Assembly (NCBI GenBank): GCA_002428965.1 | Contig: DIYI01000004.1 | Span: forward strand, 62,001 to 126,000 | Direction of reading: 5' to 3' | Source: Jejuia sp. UBA6058 | GTDB taxonomy: Bacteria; Bacteroidota; Bacteroidia; Flavobacteriales; Flavobacteriaceae | Length of the DNA stretch: 64,000 bases | Part shown: piece after piece, positions 9,878 through 16,227 of the stretch | Layout of the letters: each line of letters begins with the position of its first letter | Numbering within the stretch: the first letter of the stretch is position 1 | Made by a program: the position numbers and the translations under genes | The notes under the pieces: generated by a model | Told to the model about the DNA's origin: nothing | Databases searched by the model: none | The model's input: only the letters and a program-made list of their open reading frames with translations

Positions 9878-10098
9878 TTTTTGATTGATTGATGGTTAAA
9901 CTAGTCACTTTAATGATAGCACTTTGCAGTTAGACTATCGACACAAAGAAATGTTACAAAAAAAATTAAAAAAAACTTTTATTAGTTTTTTAACTTATCT
10001 TTTAAGTATGCTATTTTATTTGTGATTTTCTAAATTCTAATTCCATACTAAACTGATAAAAATTTAAAAATCAATTCACTAAGAAAACCAAATAACGT

Positions 10099-10131
10099 TT
10101 TGACATTTATTTTAGTGTTTTTTTACATTTG
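10099..10131 (+). promoter_or_regulatory. Bacteroidota-type promoter for the DoxX gene
   Basis: A TTTG at 10099-10102 is followed after 21 bases by TACATTTG (10124-10131), an exact match to the Bacteroidota -7 consensus TAnnTTTG. Transcription would begin near 10138. The ATG at 10183 would then have a leader of about 45 bases, and the ATG at 10150 one of only about 12 bases. This match is seen directly; activity is inferred. Confidence 0.6.
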
Positions 10132-10182
10132 TTTTTCTTCTTAACATAAATGCTTCTATACATTGTGAGAAATTATAAAATC

Positions 10183-10590
10183 ATGAAGCAAAATGTATTA
10201 ATAAGTAAAATGCCTCATTTTGGTCTAGACATTATTAGAATTGTATGTGGTGCAATTATTTTTTCCTATGGTCTCGAAATTTTTAACTCTGAACAATTAG
10301 CGGGATACACAGAGTGGTTAACCGACGTCGGAATGCCTTTGCCTAAAGTAATGGCATACATTGGTAAATTCGCCGAAATTAGCTGTGGGCTTTTATTGAC
10401 TATTGGCCTTTTTACCCGATATGCCAGTATTCCTTTAGTAATAACAATGTTTGTGGTTAACTTTGTAATGCTAGACGGAAAAATCAGAACTGAACCCTTT
10501 TATTTGCTATTACTATTTGCGTGCTTCTTATTTATTGGAAGTGGAAAAATAAGTGTTGACTATTTGCTGAAGCAACACTCTAAAAACTAA
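10183..10590 (+). CDS. DoxX family membrane protein
   Basis: The 135-residue protein (from the chosen start MKQNVLISKM) has four membrane helices and the DoxX pattern of an N-terminal LDIIRIVCGAIIFSYGLE, then KVMAYIGKFAEISCGLLLTIGLFTRYAS. DoxX proteins are small integral membrane proteins of uncertain role, in some bacteria linked to redox or thiol stress. An upstream in-frame ATG at 10150 would add 11 residues. I prefer 10183 because the predicted promoter leaves a more normal leader and the protein then begins close to the family domain. It is divergent from the exporter operon and convergent with the oxidase-assembly genes. Confidence 0.88.
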   Translation: MKQNVLISKMPHFGLDIIRIVCGAIIFSYGLEIFNSEQLAGYTEWLTDVGMPLPKVMAYIGKFAEISCGLLLTIGLFTRYASIPLVITMFVVNFVMLDGKIRTEPFYLLLLFACFLFIGSGKISVDYLLKQHSKN

Positions 10591-10604
10591 AGGTAAAACC
10601 GCCA

Positions 10605-10829
10605 TTAGTTTTGGGCTTTTTTCCTAAAAAACTTATAATAAATGAAGTAAGCCATACCAGCTACCAGGATATATGGTATTGCCATTAAATACATAATACC
10701 ATTATTGATACCCTCTGCGGCAGTTTGTCCTTCTTCGCTTTCTAGTACGGCTCTACACATAGCACATTGCGCATTGCTATTTAAAAACAGAAAAATAGTA
10801 ACCAGAAAAAGAACAATTTTAGGCTTCAT
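10605..10829 (-). CDS. Small exported CxxC membrane protein, possible oxidase assembly role
   Basis: This 74-residue protein has a signal peptide ending near NSNAQ, immediately followed by CAMC (about Cys22-Cys25), a short linker, one membrane helix (IMYLMAIPYILVAGMAYFIYY) and a basic tail. I do not recognise a named family. It is the last gene of a minus-strand block coding for a SCO protein and a DUF420 protein, 10 bases after the latter, so a part in handling copper or thiols during oxidase assembly is a reasonable inference from the exposed CxxC and the neighbours. That role is not shown by the sequence itself. Confidence 0.75.
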   Translation of the reverse strand: MKPKIVLFLVTIFLFLNSNAQCAMCRAVLESEEGQTAAEGINNGIMYLMAIPYILVAGMAYFIYYKFFRKKAQN

Positions 10830-10839
10830 ATAGTAACTC

Positions 10840-11370
10840 TTAAACGTAATAGGGTGAAATCATAATATAAACTATAACACCTGTAATGGCGACATATAAC
10901 CATAATGGAAACGTAATTTTCGCTATTTTTTTATGTTTCTCAATGTTATTGGTAATCGCCCTAACATAAGTAATCAAAACAAAAGGAATTACAGCAATAG
11001 ACAAAACTATATGCGTTAATAAGATAAAGAAATACACATATTTTATGGCTCCTTCTCCACCAAATTTAGTGGAATCACTGGTCATATGATATGCTACATA
11101 CATCACCAAAAACAATACTGATAGAATTATTGCAAACTTCATCAAACGTTCATGAAGCTTTATGTTTTTTTTCTGTATTGCCATAAAAGCAAATACCAAA
11201 ACACCGGCAGTAACTGCATTGATCGTGGCATAAATGGGAGGCAAAAATACAGGAAGTTCAGCATCAATTTTTACACCAAACAAAATTGCCACAACCAAAG
11301 GAATTACAACAGACAATATAACTATCACCTTATTGTATTTCTTATCGTCTAAAATCTTATTTTTTTCCAT
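10840..11370 (-). CDS. DUF420 (YozB/CtaM-like) membrane protein, oxidase maturation
   Basis: The 176-residue protein has about five membrane helices and the DUF420 layout, including His in NIKLHERLMKFAIILS, VAYHMTSDSTKFGG and FFILLTHIVLSI, and a C-terminal helix ending in a YYV. DUF420 includes CtaM of Staphylococcus aureus, needed for maturation of an aa3-type oxidase. Its place directly after sco and close to the oxidase subunits supports the same role here. The conserved histidines could bind heme or copper, but that is inference. Confidence 0.85.
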   Translation of the reverse strand: MEKNKILDDKKYNKVIVILSVVIPLVVAILFGVKIDAELPVFLPPIYATINAVTAGVLVFAFMAIQKKNIKLHERLMKFAIILSVLFLVMYVAYHMTSDSTKFGGEGAIKYVYFFILLTHIVLSIAVIPFVLITYVRAITNNIEKHKKIAKITFPLWLYVAITGVIVYIMISPYYV

Positions 11371-11439
11371 TCTATTTTTTTCTTGAAACCTTGATATTGT
11401 TCAGTTTTGACTAATAAAAGTGCTCAAAATAACAGAAAA

Positions 11440-12183
11440 CTATTCCTTTAGTAGTTTTTTGATATCTTCTTTCAAAGCGCTTATTTGTTCCTTTTCGCCA
11501 TTGTCATCCACACCTTCTTCTTCTGAAGCAATACCTCTGTAGTATATTATAGGGTTACCAAATTCGTCTTTTCGAGAACGTATATATCCATTTTTATCTA
11601 TTAACGCAAAATTACCCGAATGTTCAAATCCGCCTTCAATAGCAGCATTTTCGGCAGCATAAATATAAAATCCTTTGTTAGCAAGTCTGTATATTTCCTC
11701 TTTGTCTCCTGTTAATAAATGCCAATTAGGATTTACAATGCCATAAGATTCGGCATAGGCTTTTAAAACCTCTGGTGTATCATGCGCTGGATTAATAGTG
11801 AAGGATGCTACACCAAAATCCTCAAAATCTTCAAACTCATTTTGAATTTGCACCAAATTTCTACTCATTCTTGGGCAAATGGTAGGACAAGAAGTAAAAA
11901 AGAATTCTATAACATACACTTTGCCTTTATACGTTTTATTGGTAATAATTTTACCATCTTGATTGGTAAAACTAAACTCTGGCACTTTACGTTTAGCAAC
12001 ATTATTTTCAATATAAGCTAGATCGGATAGCTTGGAGTCTCTATCATCTGCAAAATCACTTCTACTTTCGTGTCGAGATATGTCTCCAGTAGTTACCCTA
12101 TCAACAATTTTAGGCACAAATAATATCCCAAAAACCAATATTGTAAATGCAATACCTATGTAGGAATAGTTAGTTTTTTTCAT
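11440..12183 (-). CDS. SCO1/SenC family copper chaperone
   Basis: The 247-residue protein has one N-terminal membrane anchor (IAFTILVFGILFVPKIV) and a periplasmic thioredoxin fold with the copper-binding motif SCPTICPR (Cys99, Cys103) and a downstream His in the GGFEHSGNFALID segment. These are the three copper ligands of SCO proteins, which deliver copper to the CuA centre of oxidase subunit II or act on its cysteines. It overlaps the preceding gene by 14 bases and stands with the oxidase-assembly block. The CuA-bearing subunit II that it would serve is encoded about 32 kb away at 43.4-44.5 kb. Confidence 0.93.
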   Translation of the reverse strand: MKKTNYSYIGIAFTILVFGILFVPKIVDRVTTGDISRHESRSDFADDRDSKLSDLAYIENNVAKRKVPEFSFTNQDGKIITNKTYKGKVYVIEFFFTSCPTICPRMSRNLVQIQNEFEDFEDFGVASFTINPAHDTPEVLKAYAESYGIVNPNWHLLTGDKEEIYRLANKGFYIYAAENAAIEGGFEHSGNFALIDKNGYIRSRKDEFGNPIIYYRGIASEEEGVDDNGEKEQISALKEDIKKLLKE

Positions 12184-12892
12184 TTGTTCCTTTTAAATCT
12201 GTCGCTCGTCTTATATTCGAATTAAACTCATCCTTACGCTTCTGCCTGTACTCCGTAAATAAAATACGTAAATCTTCACTCATTTTATTTTTTATGGTAG
12301 CCACCTCAATACAATCATAAGAATTTAAAGAGTAAATAGGTTTATCCTTTTCAATTTCAGCATCTTCCCTGTCGTCTATACGTCCACGCTGATTCAAATC
12401 TTTATCAATAATAAACACAAAATCAGTAGATAAATCTTCACTTAAAGGCTCTGTGTATTTTAAACTCTTAAACGTCTTTGTTATGGCTTCTGGAGTTCCA
12501 TATATTAAATGTAAAAAACGTAAATCTTCGTACAGGCTTATATCCTTCCTTAATTTATCTCCGGCTTTTTGATTTCCTTCAGGTAACACCAAAACCACTT
12601 GAAACTTCTTAAATCCTTTAAACTTATCATAAACTAACTCTTTTAAATTTGAAGCTGCAGTAGCCCTATCTAAAGGTTTACTTCCTAAAAATCCAAGAAC
12701 AGTAATATGATCTTTCAAAACTATATTGTCCTCTGTATCCGAAGAAAACCCCTTTAAATCCAGAACATTTTCATTCACAATATCTAATGGCGTATAGTTA
12801 TGTGTGGCAGGGTAGAGAAAAAGCAAAAAAGCCACGGGAAGAAAAAACAAAACCCCCAAAATTGCATAAACTCCTACTTTCTTGTAATTCAT
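12170..12892 (-). CDS. Membrane-anchored thioredoxin-fold-like protein lacking active-site cysteines
   Basis: The 240-residue protein has one N-terminal membrane helix (VYAILGVLFFLPVAFLLFLY) and an exported domain. The order ITVLGFLGSKPLDR, FKKFQVVLVLPEGNQ, then STDFVFIIDKDLNQRGR resembles the strand order of SCO/thioredoxin proteins. The position where SCO has CxxxC reads SKPLDR, so it cannot bind copper in the same way. The gene overlaps sco by 14 bases. My reading is a degenerate SCO-like partner in oxidase assembly; the fold assignment rests on pattern similarity only. It is probably the first gene of the assembly operon, preceded by a terminator and a candidate -7 box. Confidence 0.7.
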   Translation of the reverse strand: MNYKKVGVYAILGVLFFLPVAFLLFLYPATHNYTPLDIVNENVLDLKGFSSDTEDNIVLKDHITVLGFLGSKPLDRATAASNLKELVYDKFKGFKKFQVVLVLPEGNQKAGDKLRKDISLYEDLRFLHLIYGTPEAITKTFKSLKYTEPLSEDLSTDFVFIIDKDLNQRGRIDDREDAEIEKDKPIYSLNSYDCIEVATIKNKMSEDLRILFTEYRQKRKDEFNSNIRRATDLKGTNEKN

Positions 12893-12927
12893 CGTATTCT
12901 TACTACTTTGTTTTCCAAATAGTTTTG

Positions 12928-12935
12928 CAAAAATA
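12928..12935 (-). promoter_or_regulatory. Candidate -7 box for the SCO/DUF420 block
   Basis: The minus strand reads TATTTTTG here, matching TAnnTTTG, 35 bases before the start of the thioredoxin-fold-like gene. The -33 region would fall inside the terminator hairpin of the preceding oxidase operon and shows no clear TTG, so this is a weak call. Confidence 0.35.
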
Positions 12936-12938
12936 AAA

Positions 12939-12962
12939 AAGGTGGTTCTTTAAAACCACCTT
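12939..12962 (-). terminator. Intrinsic terminator of the oxidase subunit operon
   Basis: A 9-bp stem (AAGGTGGTT / AACCACCTT) with a 6-base loop is followed on the minus strand by TTTTTTATTTTTG (written from the stem's end). It lies 30 bases after the subunit IV stop and separates the cyoE-to-subunit-IV operon from the SCO block. Confidence 0.75.
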
Positions 12963-12991
12963 CATTATATGTTTTTAACACTAATTTGTGT

Positions 12992-13372
12992 TTAGAAATC
13001 CCGTTTTATATATCCTTCATCATATACATCAAACACATAACCACCTTCCTGTAACAAAATGAATATTAAGTATAATATTAAGAAAATGGCAGTCCAAACC
13101 ACAGCTCTTCTTAATCCTTTGGTTTCATCGCGCATGTGCATAAAATCCCAAGTAATATAATATGCTTTTACAATGGTAAGTATAATAAATATCCAGTTTA
13201 AAAGCTTCATTCCTAAAAACTTACCCATTAAACTTTCAGGTTTAAAAATACCCAAAGCAACTTCAATAATAGTTACAAAAGTTAAGAATGCAAGAACACC
13301 CCAAATTTTCTGTGTATTAGACTTAAATTTCCAAAGTCCTCTAAATATTTCTAATTTATGATCCTGTGCCAT
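12992..13372 (-). CDS. Cytochrome c oxidase subunit IV family protein
   Basis: The 126-residue protein has three membrane helices (WGVLAFLTFVTIIEVALGIF; LNWIFIILTIVKAYYITW; AVVWTAIFLILYLIFILL) and the motif KAYYITWDFMHMRDE, typical of the prokaryotic subunit IV (CyoD/CtaF-like) family. It is the last gene of the cyoE-led minus-strand operon and is followed by a strong terminator. Only 3 bases ahead of its start lies a 7-bp tandem repeat (13376-13410). Confidence 0.88.
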   Translation of the reverse strand: MAQDHKLEIFRGLWKFKSNTQKIWGVLAFLTFVTIIEVALGIFKPESLMGKFLGMKLLNWIFIILTIVKAYYITWDFMHMRDETKGLRRAVVWTAIFLILYLIFILLQEGGYVFDVYDEGYIKRDF

Positions 13373-13375
13373 ATG

Positions 13376-13410
13376 TTTTTGCTTTTGGCCATTAGCTATT
13401 GGCTACTGGC
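13376..13410 (-). repeat. 7-bp minisatellite, five units
   Basis: Five consecutive heptamers read TTTTTGC, TTTTGGC, CATTAGC, TATTGGC, TACTGGC on the + strand, each ending in GC. On the minus strand the consensus is close to GCCAATA. The array fills most of the 49-base gap between subunit III and subunit IV genes, ending 3 bases from the subunit IV ATG. Confidence 0.7.
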
Positions 13411-13421
13411 TCAATTTAATA

Positions 13422-14411
13422 TTATACCAGATAAAAGAATGTAAATACAAATACCCAAACAAGGTCTACAAAGTGCCAGTACAACCCAACCTTTTCAACC
13501 ATTTCATAGCTCTTACGTTTTTCATAGGTACCTAAGACTACGTTAAAAAAGATAATAATGTTAATCACCACTCCAGAAAACACGTGAAATCCGTGGAAAC
13601 CTGTTATAAAGAAGAAGAAATCTGCAAATAAAGGAGAGCCATACTCATTAACCTTTAAGTTCGCACCTTCTACAACCAACTTCCCATTTTCCTTTATTTG
13701 TCTCAAAGACTCTGCCCTAGAAAGTACTGTTTTTTCTCCTTCTTCATTAATAATTTGTGTTCTAACTAGAATATCTTCATTAGCCTCTAAACCTTCAACA
13801 ACTTCACCAACTGTATATGGTGGTAGTGGCGCCTCATCTACATACCACAAACCATTTTTACGCTCATGTTGTGTTCTTTCACTTGCTGTAGTAATAGCAA
13901 AGTCCCTTACAGCAACTCTCTTAAATACTTGTTCTCCATCCTTCTCGGTATAGTGTCCAAACTGTAAAATGTTGCCACCTTTAGTTTGCACCGCACCATA
14001 ATCTCCTTTGATAAATGTATTCCATTCCCATGCCTGAGACCCAACGAATATTAAACCACCAATAATGGTTAAGAACATGTACAACGTTACTTTAGCTTTG
14101 TTTAAATGGTGTCCAGCATCAACCGCCAAAACCATAGTTACAGAAGACATAATAAGTACAAACGTCATGAACGCCACGTAATACATTGGTGCATCTACAC
14201 CATGTAAAAACGGAAAGTGTGTAAACACCTCATCTGCAATAGGCCATGCATCAATAAATTTATATCTAGAAAATCCGTAAGCTGCTAAAAACCCAGAGAA
14301 CGTTAATGCATCGGAAACAATGAAAAACCACATCATCATTTTACCGTAACTTGCCTTTAACGGTTGGTTACCACCGCCCCAAGTTTTGCCTTCAACTACT
14401 GCTGTACTCAT
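13422..14411 (-). CDS. Cytochrome c oxidase subunit III with a large inserted domain
   Basis: The 329-residue protein carries the subunit III helices (KMMMWFFIVSDALTFSGFLAAYGFSRY; later FADFFFFITGFHGFHVFSGVVIN and LYWHFVDLVWVFVFTFFYLV, given in part). Bacterial subunit III is often near 200 residues. Here about 118 residues (141-258) are inserted between membrane helices and look hydrophilic and beta-rich (ERTQHERKNGLWYVDEAPLP...). Subunit III stabilises the oxidase core in the inner membrane. A second, shorter subunit III lies just upstream in the operon, so the two may both be in the complex. Confidence 0.9.
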   Translation of the reverse strand: MSTAVVEGKTWGGGNQPLKASYGKMMMWFFIVSDALTFSGFLAAYGFSRYKFIDAWPIADEVFTHFPFLHGVDAPMYYVAFMTFVLIMSSVTMVLAVDAGHHLNKAKVTLYMFLTIIGGLIFVGSQAWEWNTFIKGDYGAVQTKGGNILQFGHYTEKDGEQVFKRVAVRDFAITTASERTQHERKNGLWYVDEAPLPPYTVGEVVEGLEANEDILVRTQIINEEGEKTVLSRAESLRQIKENGKLVVEGANLKVNEYGSPLFADFFFFITGFHGFHVFSGVVINIIIFFNVVLGTYEKRKSYEMVEKVGLYWHFVDLVWVFVFTFFYLV

Positions 14412-14510
14412 ATATAATGGTTATTATTTAAAAGTTGCACAAAAATAATCATTTTATTCATCTAACGAAATATCGCCCTCTAAAAATTAGAAACTATACC
14501 GCTTCAATTT

Positions 14511-14608
14511 GGGCGTTCCCCTCCTTGGGTCGGATCTGGCTTTCCACTTGTAGTTTTGGCTCAATGCTCGACTCGCCAAAAGCTATCGTTACAATCCCTA
14601 ACGCGGGC
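14511..14608 (-). ncRNA. Structured repeat-like element or small RNA candidate
   Basis: This G+C-richer island in AT-rich spacer has an outer pairing GCGTT (14513-14517) with AACGC (14600-14604) and an inner 7-bp stem TTTTGGC (14554-14560) with GCCAAAA (14575-14581). On the minus strand it opens with GCGTTAGGGATTG and closes with GGGGAACGCCC. I recall similar boundary motifs recurring between genes in flavobacterial genomes, so it may be a dispersed element; the copy number could not be checked. It lies in the 249-base gap between the two subunit III genes and would be transcribed with them. The orientation is assigned from the operon, not proved. Confidence 0.5.
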
Positions 14609-14660
14609 AAACTAGCCAACATTTTTAAATCAACCTAACAAATACATTATCAGCAAATTA

Positions 14661-15242
14661 CTAGCCTACAAAATATAAGAACAGGAATAAGTAAACCCAA
14701 AGTACATCTATAAAATGCCAAAAAGTAGCAGCCAGTTCAAATCCTAGTAGGTTTTCCTGATTGTACTTCTGTTTAAAATGATTATAAATTACAACCAAAA
14801 GACAAATTAAGCCTACAACCACGTGCAAAATATGTACGAATGCAATTAAATAAATGTAAGACATGGTAACATTACTCGTAGGACCTGTAAAGTTGTAACC
14901 CATATCTATAATTTGTTGGAACCCGCTAAACTGATTGAAAATAAAAACAACCCCCAAAACCAATGTGATCAATAACCAAACAGAAGTACTTTTGCGATCT
15001 CCTACTTTTAGCGCTCGTTTTGCCAAAACAAAAGTTATACTGCTTAAAATTATTACCACAGCACTTATGACAAAAGCATTAGGCAATACAAAATCATTAA
15101 CCCAATCTGGTCTCGATTTACTTACTAAAAAAGCACTTGTCCATCCACCAAAACTCATAATTAATGATACAATGCCAAACCATAGCATCATTTTTTTTGC
15201 TCTACTATTCTTTTCCTGAGGTGTTCCTTGAGTTAAATCCAT
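14661..15242 (-). CDS. Cytochrome c oxidase subunit III, short paralogue
   Basis: The 193-residue protein has five membrane helices and subunit III motifs (KKMMLWFGIVSLIMSFGGW; YLIAFVHILHVVVGLICLLVV; AATFWHFIDVLWVYLFLFLYF, each partly quoted). It starts 1 base after the cyoE stop, so it is co-transcribed with heme O synthase. Its C-terminal ending closely resembles that of the longer subunit III encoded 249 bases downstream, pointing to old duplication. Two adjacent subunit III genes are common in this family of bacteria, as far as I know. Confidence 0.9.
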   Translation of the reverse strand: MDLTQGTPQEKNSRAKKMMLWFGIVSLIMSFGGWTSAFLVSKSRPDWVNDFVLPNAFVISAVVIILSSITFVLAKRALKVGDRKSTSVWLLITLVLGVVFIFNQFSGFQQIIDMGYNFTGPTSNVTMSYIYLIAFVHILHVVVGLICLLVVIYNHFKQKYNQENLLGFELAATFWHFIDVLWVYLFLFLYFVG

Positions 15243-15243
15243 C

Positions 15244-16137
15244 TTAACTTATAAATTTATCAATCACGTAAACAATCTGTATCAAAGTAATATAAGACAC
15301 ACTTACTAGCATCAACTGTTTAGCAGCCTTTTCACTCATTAATCTAAACAAGCGAACCGCGTAATATATCATCCACAGTCCCAAACCAAAAACCACTATA
15401 GCCGCGACTATGGATAGATGTAACCGCCCTGTAAAACCAAATACAGGAATTATAGAAATAAGTACCGTCCAAATACAATACATAATAGTTTGTACAGCAG
15501 TTCCTTTATCTTGTTTTCCTGTTGGAAGCATTAAAAATCCACCTTTTTTATAATCCTCATACAAAAACCATCCAATAGCCCAAAAATGAGGGAACTGCCA
15601 AAAAAATTGTAGCGCAAATAAAGTACCTGGTTCTATACCAAAATCGTCAGTAGCCGCTACCCAACCTAACATAAACGGAATTGCTCCTGGAATAGCGCCT
15701 ACAAAAACTGCCAAGGGTGTTTTTGTTTTTAAGGGTGTATAAGCACAGGTATATAAAAAAATAGAAATAGCACCAAACATAGCGGTTTGCTTATTTATGC
15801 TATATAAAATAATGATGCCTAAAAGTGTAAAAATAGACGAAATAACAAAAGCTGTAGTCACACTCATACGTCCAGCTGGTATAGGTCTATTTTTAGTGCG
15901 GTTCATCAAGGCATCCAAATCTTTTTCGATAATTTGGTTAAAGCCGTTGGAAGCGCCCACCATAAAGTAACCACCCAAGGCCAGTAACATCAGTATTTTG
16001 AAATCTACAACCTCAACTCCCAATAAATACCCTGCAAGCGAAGAAAAAACAACGCTTATAGATAAGCGCATTTTGGTAATTTCCTTAAAATCTGAAATTA
16101 CTGAAGGTGCTGCTAATGAAGTTTTTGTATTACTCAA
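15244..16137 (-). CDS. cyoE: Heme O synthase (protoheme IX farnesyltransferase)
   Basis: The 297-residue UbiA-superfamily membrane protein has the prenyl-diphosphate binding motif NGFNQIIEKDLDALMNRTKNRP (in part; the NxxxDxxxD type) near residue 64-85 and about nine helices. It converts heme B to heme O, the precursor of heme A for the oxidase. It leads the operon that continues with the two subunit III genes and subunit IV. No heme A synthase (CtaA) gene is in the window, so that step must be encoded elsewhere if the oxidase uses heme A. Confidence 0.95.
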   Translation of the reverse strand: MSNTKTSLAAPSVISDFKEITKMRLSISVVFSSLAGYLLGVEVVDFKILMLLALGGYFMVGASNGFNQIIEKDLDALMNRTKNRPIPAGRMSVTTAFVISSIFTLLGIIILYSINKQTAMFGAISIFLYTCAYTPLKTKTPLAVFVGAIPGAIPFMLGWVAATDDFGIEPGTLFALQFFWQFPHFWAIGWFLYEDYKKGGFLMLPTGKQDKGTAVQTIMYCIWTVLISIIPVFGFTGRLHLSIVAAIVVFGLGLWMIYYAVRLFRLMSEKAAKQLMLVSVSYITLIQIVYVIDKFIS

Positions 16138-16171
16138 AACTATCTAAACTATCGCTATCAATTTGCGAGTG

Positions 16172-16202
16172 CAAAGATACGCCTTAAAAGTAATTTGAGC
16201 AA
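16172..16202 (-). promoter_or_regulatory. Promoter of the cyoE-subunit III-subunit IV operon
   Basis: On the minus strand TTG (16202-16200) is followed after 20 bases by TATCTTTG (16179-16172), matching the Bacteroidota -33/-7 pattern. The -7 box ends 34 bases before the cyoE ATG. Position and spacing are seen directly; use is inferred. Confidence 0.6.
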
Positions 16203-16227
16203 TGGAAGCCGAAGTTTAAATGATTTA

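Noticed and set aside
14435..14638. Open frame of 67 codons on the + strand in the spacer between the two subunit III genes
   Set aside because: Its codons run over the paired-stem element, its composition is unlike the neighbouring genes, and no family pattern is seen. The structured element explains the sequence better.
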